Assembly (NCBI GenBank): GCA_002371075.1
Contig: DFFS01000094.1
Span: 1 to 5,820 of the forward strand
Source of the DNA: Christensenella sp. UBA3770
GTDB lineage: Bacteria > Bacillota > Clostridia > Christensenellales > CAG-1252
Length of the DNA: 5,820 nucleotides
Direction of reading: 5' to 3'
This document shows positions 1 to 5,820 of the stretch, piece after piece (the stretch's first letter is position 1; every line of letters starts with the position of its first letter). Made by a program: the position numbers and the translations under genes. Below the pieces are notes generated by a model. The model made no database searches. It was not told the DNA's origin and was given only the letters and a program-made list of their open reading frames with translations.

Positions 1-2430
1 TTGCCTTCCAACGTTGCTTTGTGTATGAACGCGGACGAAGACTACGCTCGAGTGAAAGTCGGCGACGAATACTATATTCTCGCTTCGGCTCTTGTGTCCG
101 GCGTGATCGGCGAGGGCGCAGAGATCGTGGACGTCCACAAAGGCAGTTATTACGAGTTCAAAAAATACATTCCGCTCTTTGATTATATCAAAGGCACCAA
201 GGAGGCGGAAAAAGCCTATTACGTGACCAACGATCCGTATGTCACGCTTACCGAAGGTACCGGCATCGTTCACATTGCGCCCGCTTTCGGTGAAGACGAC
301 GCGAAAGTCGGCAGGAAGTACTCTCTTCCTTTCGTGCAACTCGTTGACGAGCGCGGAAGGTTTGTGGAGGCGGTCACCGACTTAGTCGGTGTTTTTGCCA
401 AGGACGGCGATAAGATGATTATCGAAAAGCTTGCCGCAAAAGGGCTGCTTTTCAAAAAGCACTTGCATACGCACAGCTATCCTTTCTGCTGGAGATGCGA
501 TACGCCGCTTTTGTACTATGCCCGCAGTTCGTATTTTATCAAGATGACCGCGGTGCGCGACAATCTTTTGAAAAACAACGACACAGTCAATTGGATCCCG
601 CCCACCATCGGCACGGGTAGGTTCGGCAACTTCCTTGAAAACGTCATCGATTGGGGCGTTTCGCGTGAAAGATACTGGGGAACGCCGCTTCCCATTTGGG
701 TTTGTGCCGATTGCGGCAAGATCCACGTTGTCGGAAGCAAGCAGGAATTGCTTGAACTATCCGGCAAGTTGCCCTCCGAACTGCACCGTCCGTATATCGA
801 TCGCATCACCTTTAAGTGTGAGTGCGGTGGGGAGATGAAGCGCACGCCCGAGGTGATGGACTGCTGGTTTGACAGCGGTTCGATGCCTTTTGCGCAGTTG
901 CACTATCCGTTTGAAAACAAAGAAGCCTTTGAAAAACATTTCCCCGCTGATTTTATCAGCGAAGCCGTGGATCAAACGCGCGGGTGGTTCTACACGCTTA
1001 TGGCAATTTCCACCTTGCTGTTTGACAAGGCGCCGTTTAAAAACTGCATCGTCCTCGGACACGTCGGTGACAAGGACGGCATCAAGATGAGCAAGCACAA
1101 GGGCAACGTCGTTGATCCTTGGAGCGTTTTGGATAAGCAGGGCGCAGACGCCGTGCGCTGGTATTTCTACACCGGCAGCGCGCCGTGGCTCCCCTCCCGT
1201 TTCTACGCGGAGGCGGTTTCCGAGGCGCAGCGCAAGTTTATGGGCACGTTCTGGAATACGTATGCGTTCTTTACCTTATACGCCGGCATTGACGATTATC
1301 AGCCGCAGGAATACTCCCTTGATAAATGCAAACTCACGCTGATGGATCGTTGGGTTCTTTCCAGAATGAATACGGTCGTCAAAGGCGTTGACGAAGGTCT
1401 TGCCGATTACAAGATCACCGAAAGCGCGCGTATGATCGGGGATTTCACCGACGAACTCTCCAACTGGTACGTTCGTCGTTGTCGCGAAAGGTTTTGGGGC
1501 ACAGGCATGACGGAGGACAAAGCCGCGGCTTATACGACGCTTTATCACGTGCTTGCCACGATGTCAAAGGTTATTGCACCGTTCGTCCCCTTTATGGCGG
1601 AGAGCGTTTATCAAAACCTTGTCGTTAATAACGACAAAACCGCGCCGATCAGCGTGCATTTGACGTCTTTCCCGCAAGCGGACGAGCGCTACGTTGACAA
1701 AGAGCTTGAAAAGGAAATGGCTCTTATTGAAAACATCGTCTTCCTTGGCAGGGCTTGCCGCAACAAGGCGAATATCAAAAACAGACAGCCGCTTTCCAAC
1801 CTTTTTGTGAAGACGGACGTCGAAGTGAAACTTGCCGGCATGCTTGACATCGCGGCGGAAGAGCTTAACGTCAAAAAGATCACTCGCGCAGGGGAAGGGC
1901 AATCCTTCATCACGTATGAACTCAAGCCGCAATTGAAGACCCTCGGTCCCAAGTACGGCGCGTTGCTCGGGCAGATCAGAAACTTCCTTGCCACCTGCAA
2001 TGCGGCGGAGGTGGTTGCTTCCGTTAAAAACGGCGGCGTTTACACCACGGAACTCGGTGGCAAATCCGTTGAATTTGCCGAGAGCGATCTGTTGATCTCC
2101 ACCAAGAGCGGCGAGGGTTTCAGCGCCGAATCGGACGGAAAGGTCACCGTTGCGCTGGATACGAGCCTGACACCGGCTTTAATTGACGAGGGCTTTGCGC
2201 GTGAACTTGTATCAAAGATACAAACGATGCGTAAGGACGCAGGTTTTGAAGTGACCGATCATATCAAACTCGGCGTGATCGGCGACAATGACATCGAGCG
2301 GATCGTTAAAGAATACGCTGTTGCGGCAGATGTGCTTGCAGATCAGGTTTGCTTTGGCGAAAACGACGGTTTCACAAAGGATTACGACCTTGGCGGCAAA
2401 ACCGTCACATTATCGGTATGCCGCATATAG
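1..2430 (+). CDS. ileS: Isoleucyl-tRNA synthetase, C-terminal ~809 residues (5' truncated)
   Basis: Cytoplasmic class I aminoacyl-tRNA synthetase that charges tRNA-Ile with isoleucine and hydrolyses mischarged valine. Numbering is from base 1. The first codon (TTG) is best read as an internal Leu of the editing-domain TTPWTLPSN motif, not a start; the HIGH motif and about 220-230 residues lie outside the window. Visible in order: rest of the CP1 editing domain with GTGIVHIAPAFGEDD (86-100, including the conserved editing-site Asp); SRERYWGTPLPIW (221-233), where the catalytic domain resumes; a probable zinc site (C235-x2-C238 and C273-x-C275); DCWFDSGS (287-294); the ATP-binding KMSKHKGN loop (362-369); the anticodon-binding domain from MDRWVLSRM (448-456) through SNWYVRRCRERFW (487-499); and a C-terminal region like that of eukaryote-type IleS. 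There is no C-terminal CxxC zinc finger of the E. coli type. The frame is open to TAG at 2428-2430. Identification is secure; the eukaryote-like (IleS2-type) subclass is inferred from motifs. Confidence 0.97.
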   Translation: MPSNVALCMNADEDYARVKVGDEYYILASALVSGVIGEGAEIVDVHKGSYYEFKKYIPLFDYIKGTKEAEKAYYVTNDPYVTLTEGTGIVHIAPAFGEDDAKVGRKYSLPFVQLVDERGRFVEAVTDLVGVFAKDGDKMIIEKLAAKGLLFKKHLHTHSYPFCWRCDTPLLYYARSSYFIKMTAVRDNLLKNNDTVNWIPPTIGTGRFGNFLENVIDWGVSRERYWGTPLPIWVCADCGKIHVVGSKQELLELSGKLPSELHRPYIDRITFKCECGGEMKRTPEVMDCWFDSGSMPFAQLHYPFENKEAFEKHFPADFISEAVDQTRGWFYTLMAISTLLFDKAPFKNCIVLGHVGDKDGIKMSKHKGNVVDPWSVLDKQGADAVRWYFYTGSAPWLPSRFYAEAVSEAQRKFMGTFWNTYAFFTLYAGIDDYQPQEYSLDKCKLTLMDRWVLSRMNTVVKGVDEGLADYKITESARMIGDFTDELSNWYVRRCRERFWGTGMTEDKAAAYTTLYHVLATMSKVIAPFVPFMAESVYQNLVVNNDKTAPISVHLTSFPQADERYVDKELEKEMALIENIVFLGRACRNKANIKNRQPLSNLFVKTDVEVKLAGMLDIAAEELNVKKITRAGEGQSFITYELKPQLKTLGPKYGALLGQIRNFLATCNAAEVVASVKNGGVYTTELGGKSVEFAESDLLISTKSGEGFSAESDGKVTVALDTSLTPALIDEGFARELVSKIQTMRKDAGFEVTDHIKLGVIGDNDIERIVKEYAVAADVLADQVCFGENDGFTKDYDLGGKTVTLSVCRI
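375..396 (+). other. Terminator-like hairpin inside ileS
   Basis: CACCGAC, TTA loop and GTCGGTG (375-391) form a perfect 7-bp stem with 5 G/C pairs, followed at once by five T (392-396). This is the shape of a short intrinsic terminator, but it lies within the ileS reading frame and encodes TDLVGVF, which looks like ordinary family sequence. Translating ribosomes would be expected to keep it open. It is probably chance, or at most a weak attenuation or pausing site when translation falters. Confidence 0.3.
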
Positions 2431-3293
2431 CAGAGGGTTGGAAAGACTATACGATCATCGCCACGGGTGATGGTTACAAATTGGAAAGGTGGGGCAAAGT
2501 TTGCCTGCTCCGACCCGATCCTCAGGCAATTTGGGAAGCCCCCTTTGACCTGTTTTCCTACCAATGGCTCAACGCGTACTATCGCGCCGAGGGGGGAAAA
2601 AGGGAAGAGAAGTGGGTGATCCTAAAGCCGTTTCAGGAGGAGTTTACCGTTGCGCGAAAGGGACTGACCTTTCATTTGAAGTTGTCCAAAAACTTCAAGC
2701 ATACCGGGCTTTTCCCCGAGCAAGCGGCAAACTGGGACGACGTGATCTCACTGATTCGCGGCGCGGGTCGCGATATCAAGGTTTTGAATTTGTTTGCTTA
2801 CACAGGCGGCGCAACGATCGCAGCCGCTTCGGCAGGCGCTTCCGTCACACACGTTGACGCTGCGCCCGCGATGGTGGAACGCGCAAAACAAAACGCCGCA
2901 TCGTCCGCTCTTTCCGGCGCGCCCATTCGCTACATTGTTGACGACTGCTTGAAATTTGTCAACAGGGAGATCCGTCGCGGCAATCGATACGACGCCGTGA
3001 TCATGGATCCTCCTTCCTTTGGAAGAGGTCCGGACGGGGAAGTTTGGAAACTGGAAACCAACCTGTATCCTCTTTTGAAAAGAACGGTGGAAGTCTTGTC
3101 GGATAAACCGCTTTTCTTCCTGATCAATTCCTACACGACGGGTTTGCAGCCCACCGTGATCGCCGATCTTTTAAAACTTGTGCTTCGCGAGAAGTACGAT
3201 TGCAACGTAAATGCATATGAGTTGGCGCTTCCCACCGAGCAGGGCATCGAGCTTCCCTGTGGGTGCAGCGGCATAGCCACGTTCAAAGGATAA
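2418..3293 (+). CDS. Class I SAM-dependent methyltransferase, RlmI-like (COG1092) group
   Basis: Predicted cytoplasmic SAM-dependent methyltransferase of 291 residues, probably acting on RNA. The ATG at 2418 was chosen because the protein then begins with a family-like N-terminus (WKDYTIIATGDGYKLERWG, 8-26, then RPDPQAIW, 32-39). An upstream in-frame TTG at 2349 would add 23 unconserved-looking residues. The Rossmann fold shows motif I VLNLFAYTGGAT (122-133), acidic D147 in THVDAAP for SAM ribose binding, D175-D176 after the next strand, and motif IV DPPSF (197-201). The C-terminus has LPTEQGIELPCGCSG (271-285). The N-terminal PUA domain of E. coli RlmI is absent, and the RlmI-type SCS segment reads NSYTTGL (237-243) with no Cys, so the 23S C1962 m5C activity should not be assumed. 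The start overlaps the ileS stop by 13 bases with no clear Shine-Dalgarno, suggesting coupled translation. Fold call is strong; the substrate is unknown. Confidence 0.88.
   Translation: MPHIAEGWKDYTIIATGDGYKLERWGKVCLLRPDPQAIWEAPFDLFSYQWLNAYYRAEGGKREEKWVILKPFQEEFTVARKGLTFHLKLSKNFKHTGLFPEQAANWDDVISLIRGAGRDIKVLNLFAYTGGATIAAASAGASVTHVDAAPAMVERAKQNAASSALSGAPIRYIVDDCLKFVNREIRRGNRYDAVIMDPPSFGRGPDGEVWKLETNLYPLLKRTVEVLSDKPLFFLINSYTTGLQPTVIADLLKLVLREKYDCNVNAYELALPTEQGIELPCGCSGIATFKG
3285..3290 (+). promoter_or_regulatory. Ribosome binding site of the pseudouridine synthase gene
   Basis: AAAGGA sits 6 bases upstream of the ATG at 3297 and overlaps the last codons of the methyltransferase. It is the clearest Shine-Dalgarno sequence at any gene start in the window and supports this start. 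The other two visible starts (2418 and 4019) have weak or no such site and probably rely on coupling to the preceding gene. Confidence 0.7.
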
Positions 3294-3296
3294 ACT

Positions 3297-4016
3297 ATGA
3301 GCATTACTTACAAGGATATTCCCATCATTTACGAAGACAACCACATTCTTGTGGTGGTCAAACCTTTTAACGTTCCCTCGCAGGAGGACTCCTCCAAGGA
3401 CCCCGATATGTTGACCCTTTTAAAAGAGTATCTTCGCGATACCTATCAAAAGCCGGGCAACGTTTTTCTCGGTTTGGTGCACAGGTTGGATCGTCCGACG
3501 GGCGGTGTAATGGTCTTTGCAAAGACGAGCAAAGCGGCGGAGCGCCTTTCCGCAAGCATTGTGGACGGTGATTTTGAGAAAAAGTACTTTGCCGTGCTTG
3601 CCGATCTCCCGCGGGAGAAGAGGGGCAGACTGCACAACTATCTGTTGAAAGACGAGGTCAAAAACATCGTGTCCGTCGTGCCGATGGGCGTAAAGGGCGC
3701 AAAAGAGGCTGTTTTGGACTATGCGCTTTTGGAACAAAAGGATAGAATCTGCTTGGCGGAGGTTCGCTTGTATACGGGCAGGTCGCATCAAATCAGAGTG
3801 CAGATGGCAAACGTCGGTTGTCCGATCGTGGGCGACGTGAAGTATGCGGGTAAAAAGTACGTAAAAGCGGAGAATCTTGCTCTTTGGAGCACCGAGATCC
3901 GCTTTACGCATCCGACAAAGAAGGAAGTGATGGTGTTTAGGGCTTTCCCCGACGACACGGCATTCCCTTGGAGTGAATTTGATATCGAAAGGCATTTAAG
4001 TGTCAAAATTAAGTAA
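3297..4016 (+). CDS. RluA-family RNA pseudouridine synthase, short form without S4 domain
   Basis: Cytoplasmic enzyme of 239 residues that isomerises uridine to pseudouridine in rRNA or tRNA. It is assigned from the RluA-family motifs: an N-terminal strand with IIYEDNHILVVVKP (10-23); the catalytic loop HRLDRPTGG (62-70) with the nucleophilic Asp at 65; KKYFAVL (95-101), with the conserved Tyr at 97; and the base-binding region LYTGRSHQIRVQM (158-170) followed by GCPIVGDVKY (174-183). The protein starts almost directly at the catalytic domain, so it lacks the ~60-residue N-terminal S4 RNA-binding domain of RluC and RluD; length is that of RluA-like or TruC-like single-domain members. The ATG has a good AAAGGA site and lies 3 bases after the methyltransferase stop, giving an RNA-modification gene pair. 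TAA is at 4014-4016. Family call is very secure; the target uridine cannot be read from sequence. Confidence 0.95.
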   Translation: MSITYKDIPIIYEDNHILVVVKPFNVPSQEDSSKDPDMLTLLKEYLRDTYQKPGNVFLGLVHRLDRPTGGVMVFAKTSKAAERLSASIVDGDFEKKYFAVLADLPREKRGRLHNYLLKDEVKNIVSVVPMGVKGAKEAVLDYALLEQKDRICLAEVRLYTGRSHQIRVQMANVGCPIVGDVKYAGKKYVKAENLALWSTEIRFTHPTKKEVMVFRAFPDDTAFPWSEFDIERHLSVKIK

Positions 4017-4018
4017 GT

Positions 4019-5820
4019 ATGTTACCAAAGATTCAGAAAAAACCGGTTAAAAGATATTCGCCGAGCCTGGAGATGGGCTTGGGCTTTTCACAGGTCCAAC
4101 AACGCAAAAAAGAGGGGCAGACCAACTGGAAAGTTATCAACACGTCCAAGTCGTATTTGCAGATCGTTGCGGAAAATGTCTTTACCTTTTGCAATATCGT
4201 CACGTTTATCCTTGTTATCATGCTGTTTATCATCGGGGAGTACAGTGATACGTTCTCTTCGCTGATCATCATCTGTAACATCGTGATCGGGACGGTGCAG
4301 GGCATCAAGGCAAAGAACGCAGTCAAACGACTTTCCTTTAAGGTGGATGCCGATTTTACCGTTATACGCGATGGGAAGCGGGTGGAGGTCGCCGCGCGCA
4401 ACATCGTTTTGGATGAACTTGTGATCATCCGCGCCGGCTCCAAAGTGCCCGTGGACGGGTATATTCGAGAGGGCTCTGTCGATTTGGATGAATCCATCTT
4501 GACGGGCGAATCCAACATCATCAAAAGAGGTGTTGGGAGCTACATTCTTTCGGGTAGCCACGTTCTCGTTGGTGAAGCCATCGTGCAAGCCGATCGAGTG
4601 GGAATGGACAGCAACATCCATCGCATTGGCAAAGCGGCGCGCCGTTTGAGCAAACCCAAGAGCAAGATCTTCTATGCTTTGAATTTTATCATTAAAATTA
4701 TATCTATAATTTTAATTCCTCTTGCCATCGCTTCGTTCTTCGTCAATCTCTACGTGGCGGATTCCGGCATGCACAATGCGTTAAAATATACGGCGGCGTC
4801 GGCGCTTGCCATGCTTCCGGTCGGAATGTTCTTCCTTACCAGCTGTGCGTTAGCGGCGTCTGTTTTGAAGCTGTCGCAGAAGAATACGCTCGTGCAAGAC
4901 CTTTACGGCGTTGAGATGCTTGCTTTGGTGGATACCTTGCTTTTGGATAAGACGGGCACCATCACGACGGGTGAAATGCGCGTCGTAAACAAACAGGTTT
5001 TTGCACCTGAGGAGGATTGCGACAAGATCTTGGCGGATCTTCTTGCGGGGACGCGTGACATCAATTCCACGGCAAGAGCGCTGAAAAAGAGCTTTGAGAA
5101 CGGCAGCGATGATGACGTTTCCTTTGCTCTTCCGTTCTATTCGGGCAGAAAGTACGGCGGTATCACCTATAAAGATGGCAGAACCTATCTTCTTGGTGCG
5201 CCGGAGTTTGTCAGCACCTTTGACGGCGCCGTCAGAGATTTTTCCGAGATGAGCTACAAGACAGGCAGACGCGTTGTTTTGCTTTCTCGCTTGGAAGGGG
5301 ACATTTTGTTCCCTGATCCCGCTCGGTGTACGCCTCTTATGGCTATTGCCATTGAAGACGAGATCCGCGACGACGCTCCTTGCACGTTAAAGTGGTTTAA
5401 GGACAACGGCGTGAAGATCATGGTGATCTCCGGTGACGACGCTCGTACCGCTGCGCAGATCGCAGGGAAGGCGGGCATTGAAGACAGCGATAAATACATC
5501 AACTGCGCCGACCTCACGGAGGATGAGCTTAAAAAGGCAACGGAGCAGTACCGTATTTTCGGGCGTGTCAGTCCCGAGCAAAAGTGTATCATCGTCAACC
5601 ATTTACGTAAGCAGGGTCGTACCGTCGGTATGGTGGGCGACGGCGTCAACGATGTGCACGCCTTAAAGAGCAGCGATTGCAGCATCTCCTTCGGCAGCGC
5701 AAACGAAGTTGCGCGAAGCGTTGCCGGCATCGTGCTTGTCGACAGCAAGTTCAGTTCACTCCCCGCCGTTGTGGCGGAAGGTCGTCGCGTCGTTAGTAAT
5801 ATCGAACGTGTTTCATCACT
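4019..5820 (+). CDS. P-type cation-transporting ATPase, CtpE/Exp7-like (3' truncated)
   Basis: Integral membrane ion pump driven by ATP through an aspartyl-phosphate intermediate. The frame is open from ATG 4019 to the window end (600 codons plus 2 bases) with no stop. Order: cytoplasmic N-terminus with NTSKSYLQIVAENVFTF (41-57), typical of this family; TM1 ~54-73; TM2 ~79-95; actuator domain with DESILTGES (157-165); TM3 ~219-243; TM4 ~255-282; phosphorylation motif DKTGT (310-314, D310 phosphorylated); nucleotide-binding domain with GAPE (393-396) in place of the usual KGAPE; SGD (471-473); hinge GDGVND (540-545). The helices after TM4, with the remaining ion ligands, lie outside. The TM4 motif is PVGM (267-270), where Ca2+ and related P2 pumps usually have PEGL, so the ion is uncertain. 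There is no N-terminal metal-binding domain and no CPC motif, which argues against a heavy-metal pump. The start is 2 bases after the upstream stop with a poor Shine-Dalgarno. Mycobacterial CtpE has been linked to calcium; applying that here is inference. Confidence 0.93.
   Translation, partial: MLPKIQKKPVKRYSPSLEMGLGFSQVQQRKKEGQTNWKVINTSKSYLQIVAENVFTFCNIVTFILVIMLFIIGEYSDTFSSLIIICNIVIGTVQGIKAKNAVKRLSFKVDADFTVIRDGKRVEVAARNIVLDELVIIRAGSKVPVDGYIREGSVDLDESILTGESNIIKRGVGSYILSGSHVLVGEAIVQADRVGMDSNIHRIGKAARRLSKPKSKIFYALNFIIKIISIILIPLAIASFFVNLYVADSGMHNALKYTAASALAMLPVGMFFLTSCALAASVLKLSQKNTLVQDLYGVEMLALVDTLLLDKTGTITTGEMRVVNKQVFAPEEDCDKILADLLAGTRDINSTARALKKSFENGSDDDVSFALPFYSGRKYGGITYKDGRTYLLGAPEFVSTFDGAVRDFSEMSYKTGRRVVLLSRLEGDILFPDPARCTPLMAIAIEDEIRDDAPCTLKWFKDNGVKIMVISGDDARTAAQIAGKAGIEDSDKYINCADLTEDELKKATEQYRIFGRVSPEQKCIIVNHLRKQGRTVGMVGDGVNDVHALKSSDCSISFGSANEVARSVAGIVLVDSKFSSLPAVVAEGRRVVSNIERVSS
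4691..4716. repeat. Perfect 12-bp inverted repeat, all A/T, in the ATPase gene
   Basis: ATTAAAATTATA (4691-4702), a TC spacer, then TATAATTTTAAT (4705-4716) form a perfect palindrome whose arms contain no G or C, in a gene of about 50% GC. It encodes residues 225-233 (IKIISIILI) of transmembrane helix 3 and uses ATA and TTA codons that are uncommon elsewhere in the window. The right arm contains TATAAT, identical to a sigma70/sigmaA -10 box, but no good -35 element lies 16-18 bases upstream. The palindrome is read directly from the sequence; any function is unknown. Confidence 0.6.

Noticed and set aside
1..3. TTG at base 1 as a start codon for ileS
   Set aside because: The following residues PSNVAL match the interior TTPWTLPSN motif of the editing domain, so TTG encodes an internal Leu and the gene is cut by the window edge.
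2349..2351. Upstream TTG start for the methyltransferase
   Set aside because: It would overlap ileS by 82 bases and add 23 residues unlike the family N-terminus, with no ribosome binding site. ATG 2418 gives a family-like N-terminus.
3383..3395. GGAGGACTCCTCC hairpin, Shine-Dalgarno-like, inside the pseudouridine synthase
   Set aside because: The stem is only 5 bp, there is no T run, and no credible internal start shares its spacing. The encoded QEDSSKDPD looks like normal family sequence.
3420..3995. 191-codon minus-strand open frame opposite the pseudouridine synthase
   Set aside because: It is fully antisense to a well-supported RluA-family gene and its translation has no recognisable domain.
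4033..4621. Two overlapping long minus-strand open frames (163 and 177 codons) opposite the ATPase start
   Set aside because: They lie opposite a gene with clear P-type ATPase motifs, and their predicted proteins are low-complexity or basic/His-rich with no recognisable domain. They are shadows of codon bias.
4636..4644. GC-rich palindrome GGCGCGCC in the ATPase gene
   Set aside because: An 8-base palindrome from Ala/Arg codons in a GC-balanced gene is expected by chance and nothing nearby supports a site.
5254..5748. 164-codon minus-strand open frame opposite the ATPase P-domain
   Set aside because: It is antisense to the strongly conserved SGD-to-GDGVND region, shows no family motif and has no Shine-Dalgarno or neighbouring gene on that strand.

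Overview
This 5.8-kb window is a compact block of four plus-strand genes with no real intergenic space. It is cut at both ends, so the first gene lacks its 5' part and the last lacks its 3' part. The gene styles suggest a bacterium from the Firmicutes, probably Clostridia: a eukaryote-like isoleucyl-tRNA synthetase, a short RluA-type pseudouridine synthase without an S4 domain, and a CtpE/Exp7-like P-type ATPase. GC content is roughly half by eye, which fits many uncultured gut Clostridia. This placement is inference; no 16S or other marker is present.

Layout. 1-2430: the C-terminal ~809 codons of isoleucyl-tRNA synthetase (ileS), starting at the edge of the CP1 editing domain. 2418-3293: a class I SAM-dependent methyltransferase of the RlmI-like (COG1092) group, whose ATG lies inside the last codons of ileS (13-base overlap). 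3297-4016: an RluA-family RNA pseudouridine synthase, 3 bases after the methyltransferase stop and with a good Shine-Dalgarno sequence. 4019-5820+: a P-type cation ATPase starting 2 bases after the pseudouridine synthase stop and running off the right edge after 600 codons, just past its GDGVND hinge motif.

The spacing (-13, +3 and +2 bases) and common strand indicate one transcription unit with translational coupling. The first three genes share a theme of tRNA charging and RNA modification. The fourth, a membrane cation pump, has no obvious functional link and may only share the transcript. No promoter or intergenic terminator is visible, so both probably lie outside the window.

I see no new multi-gene system, mobile element, CRISPR array or RNA gene. 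The points worth a second look are small: a Glu-to-Val difference in the pump's TM4 PEGL motif, no Cys at the RlmI-like position of the methyltransferase, a perfect AT-rich palindrome inside the pump gene, and a terminator-like hairpin inside ileS.
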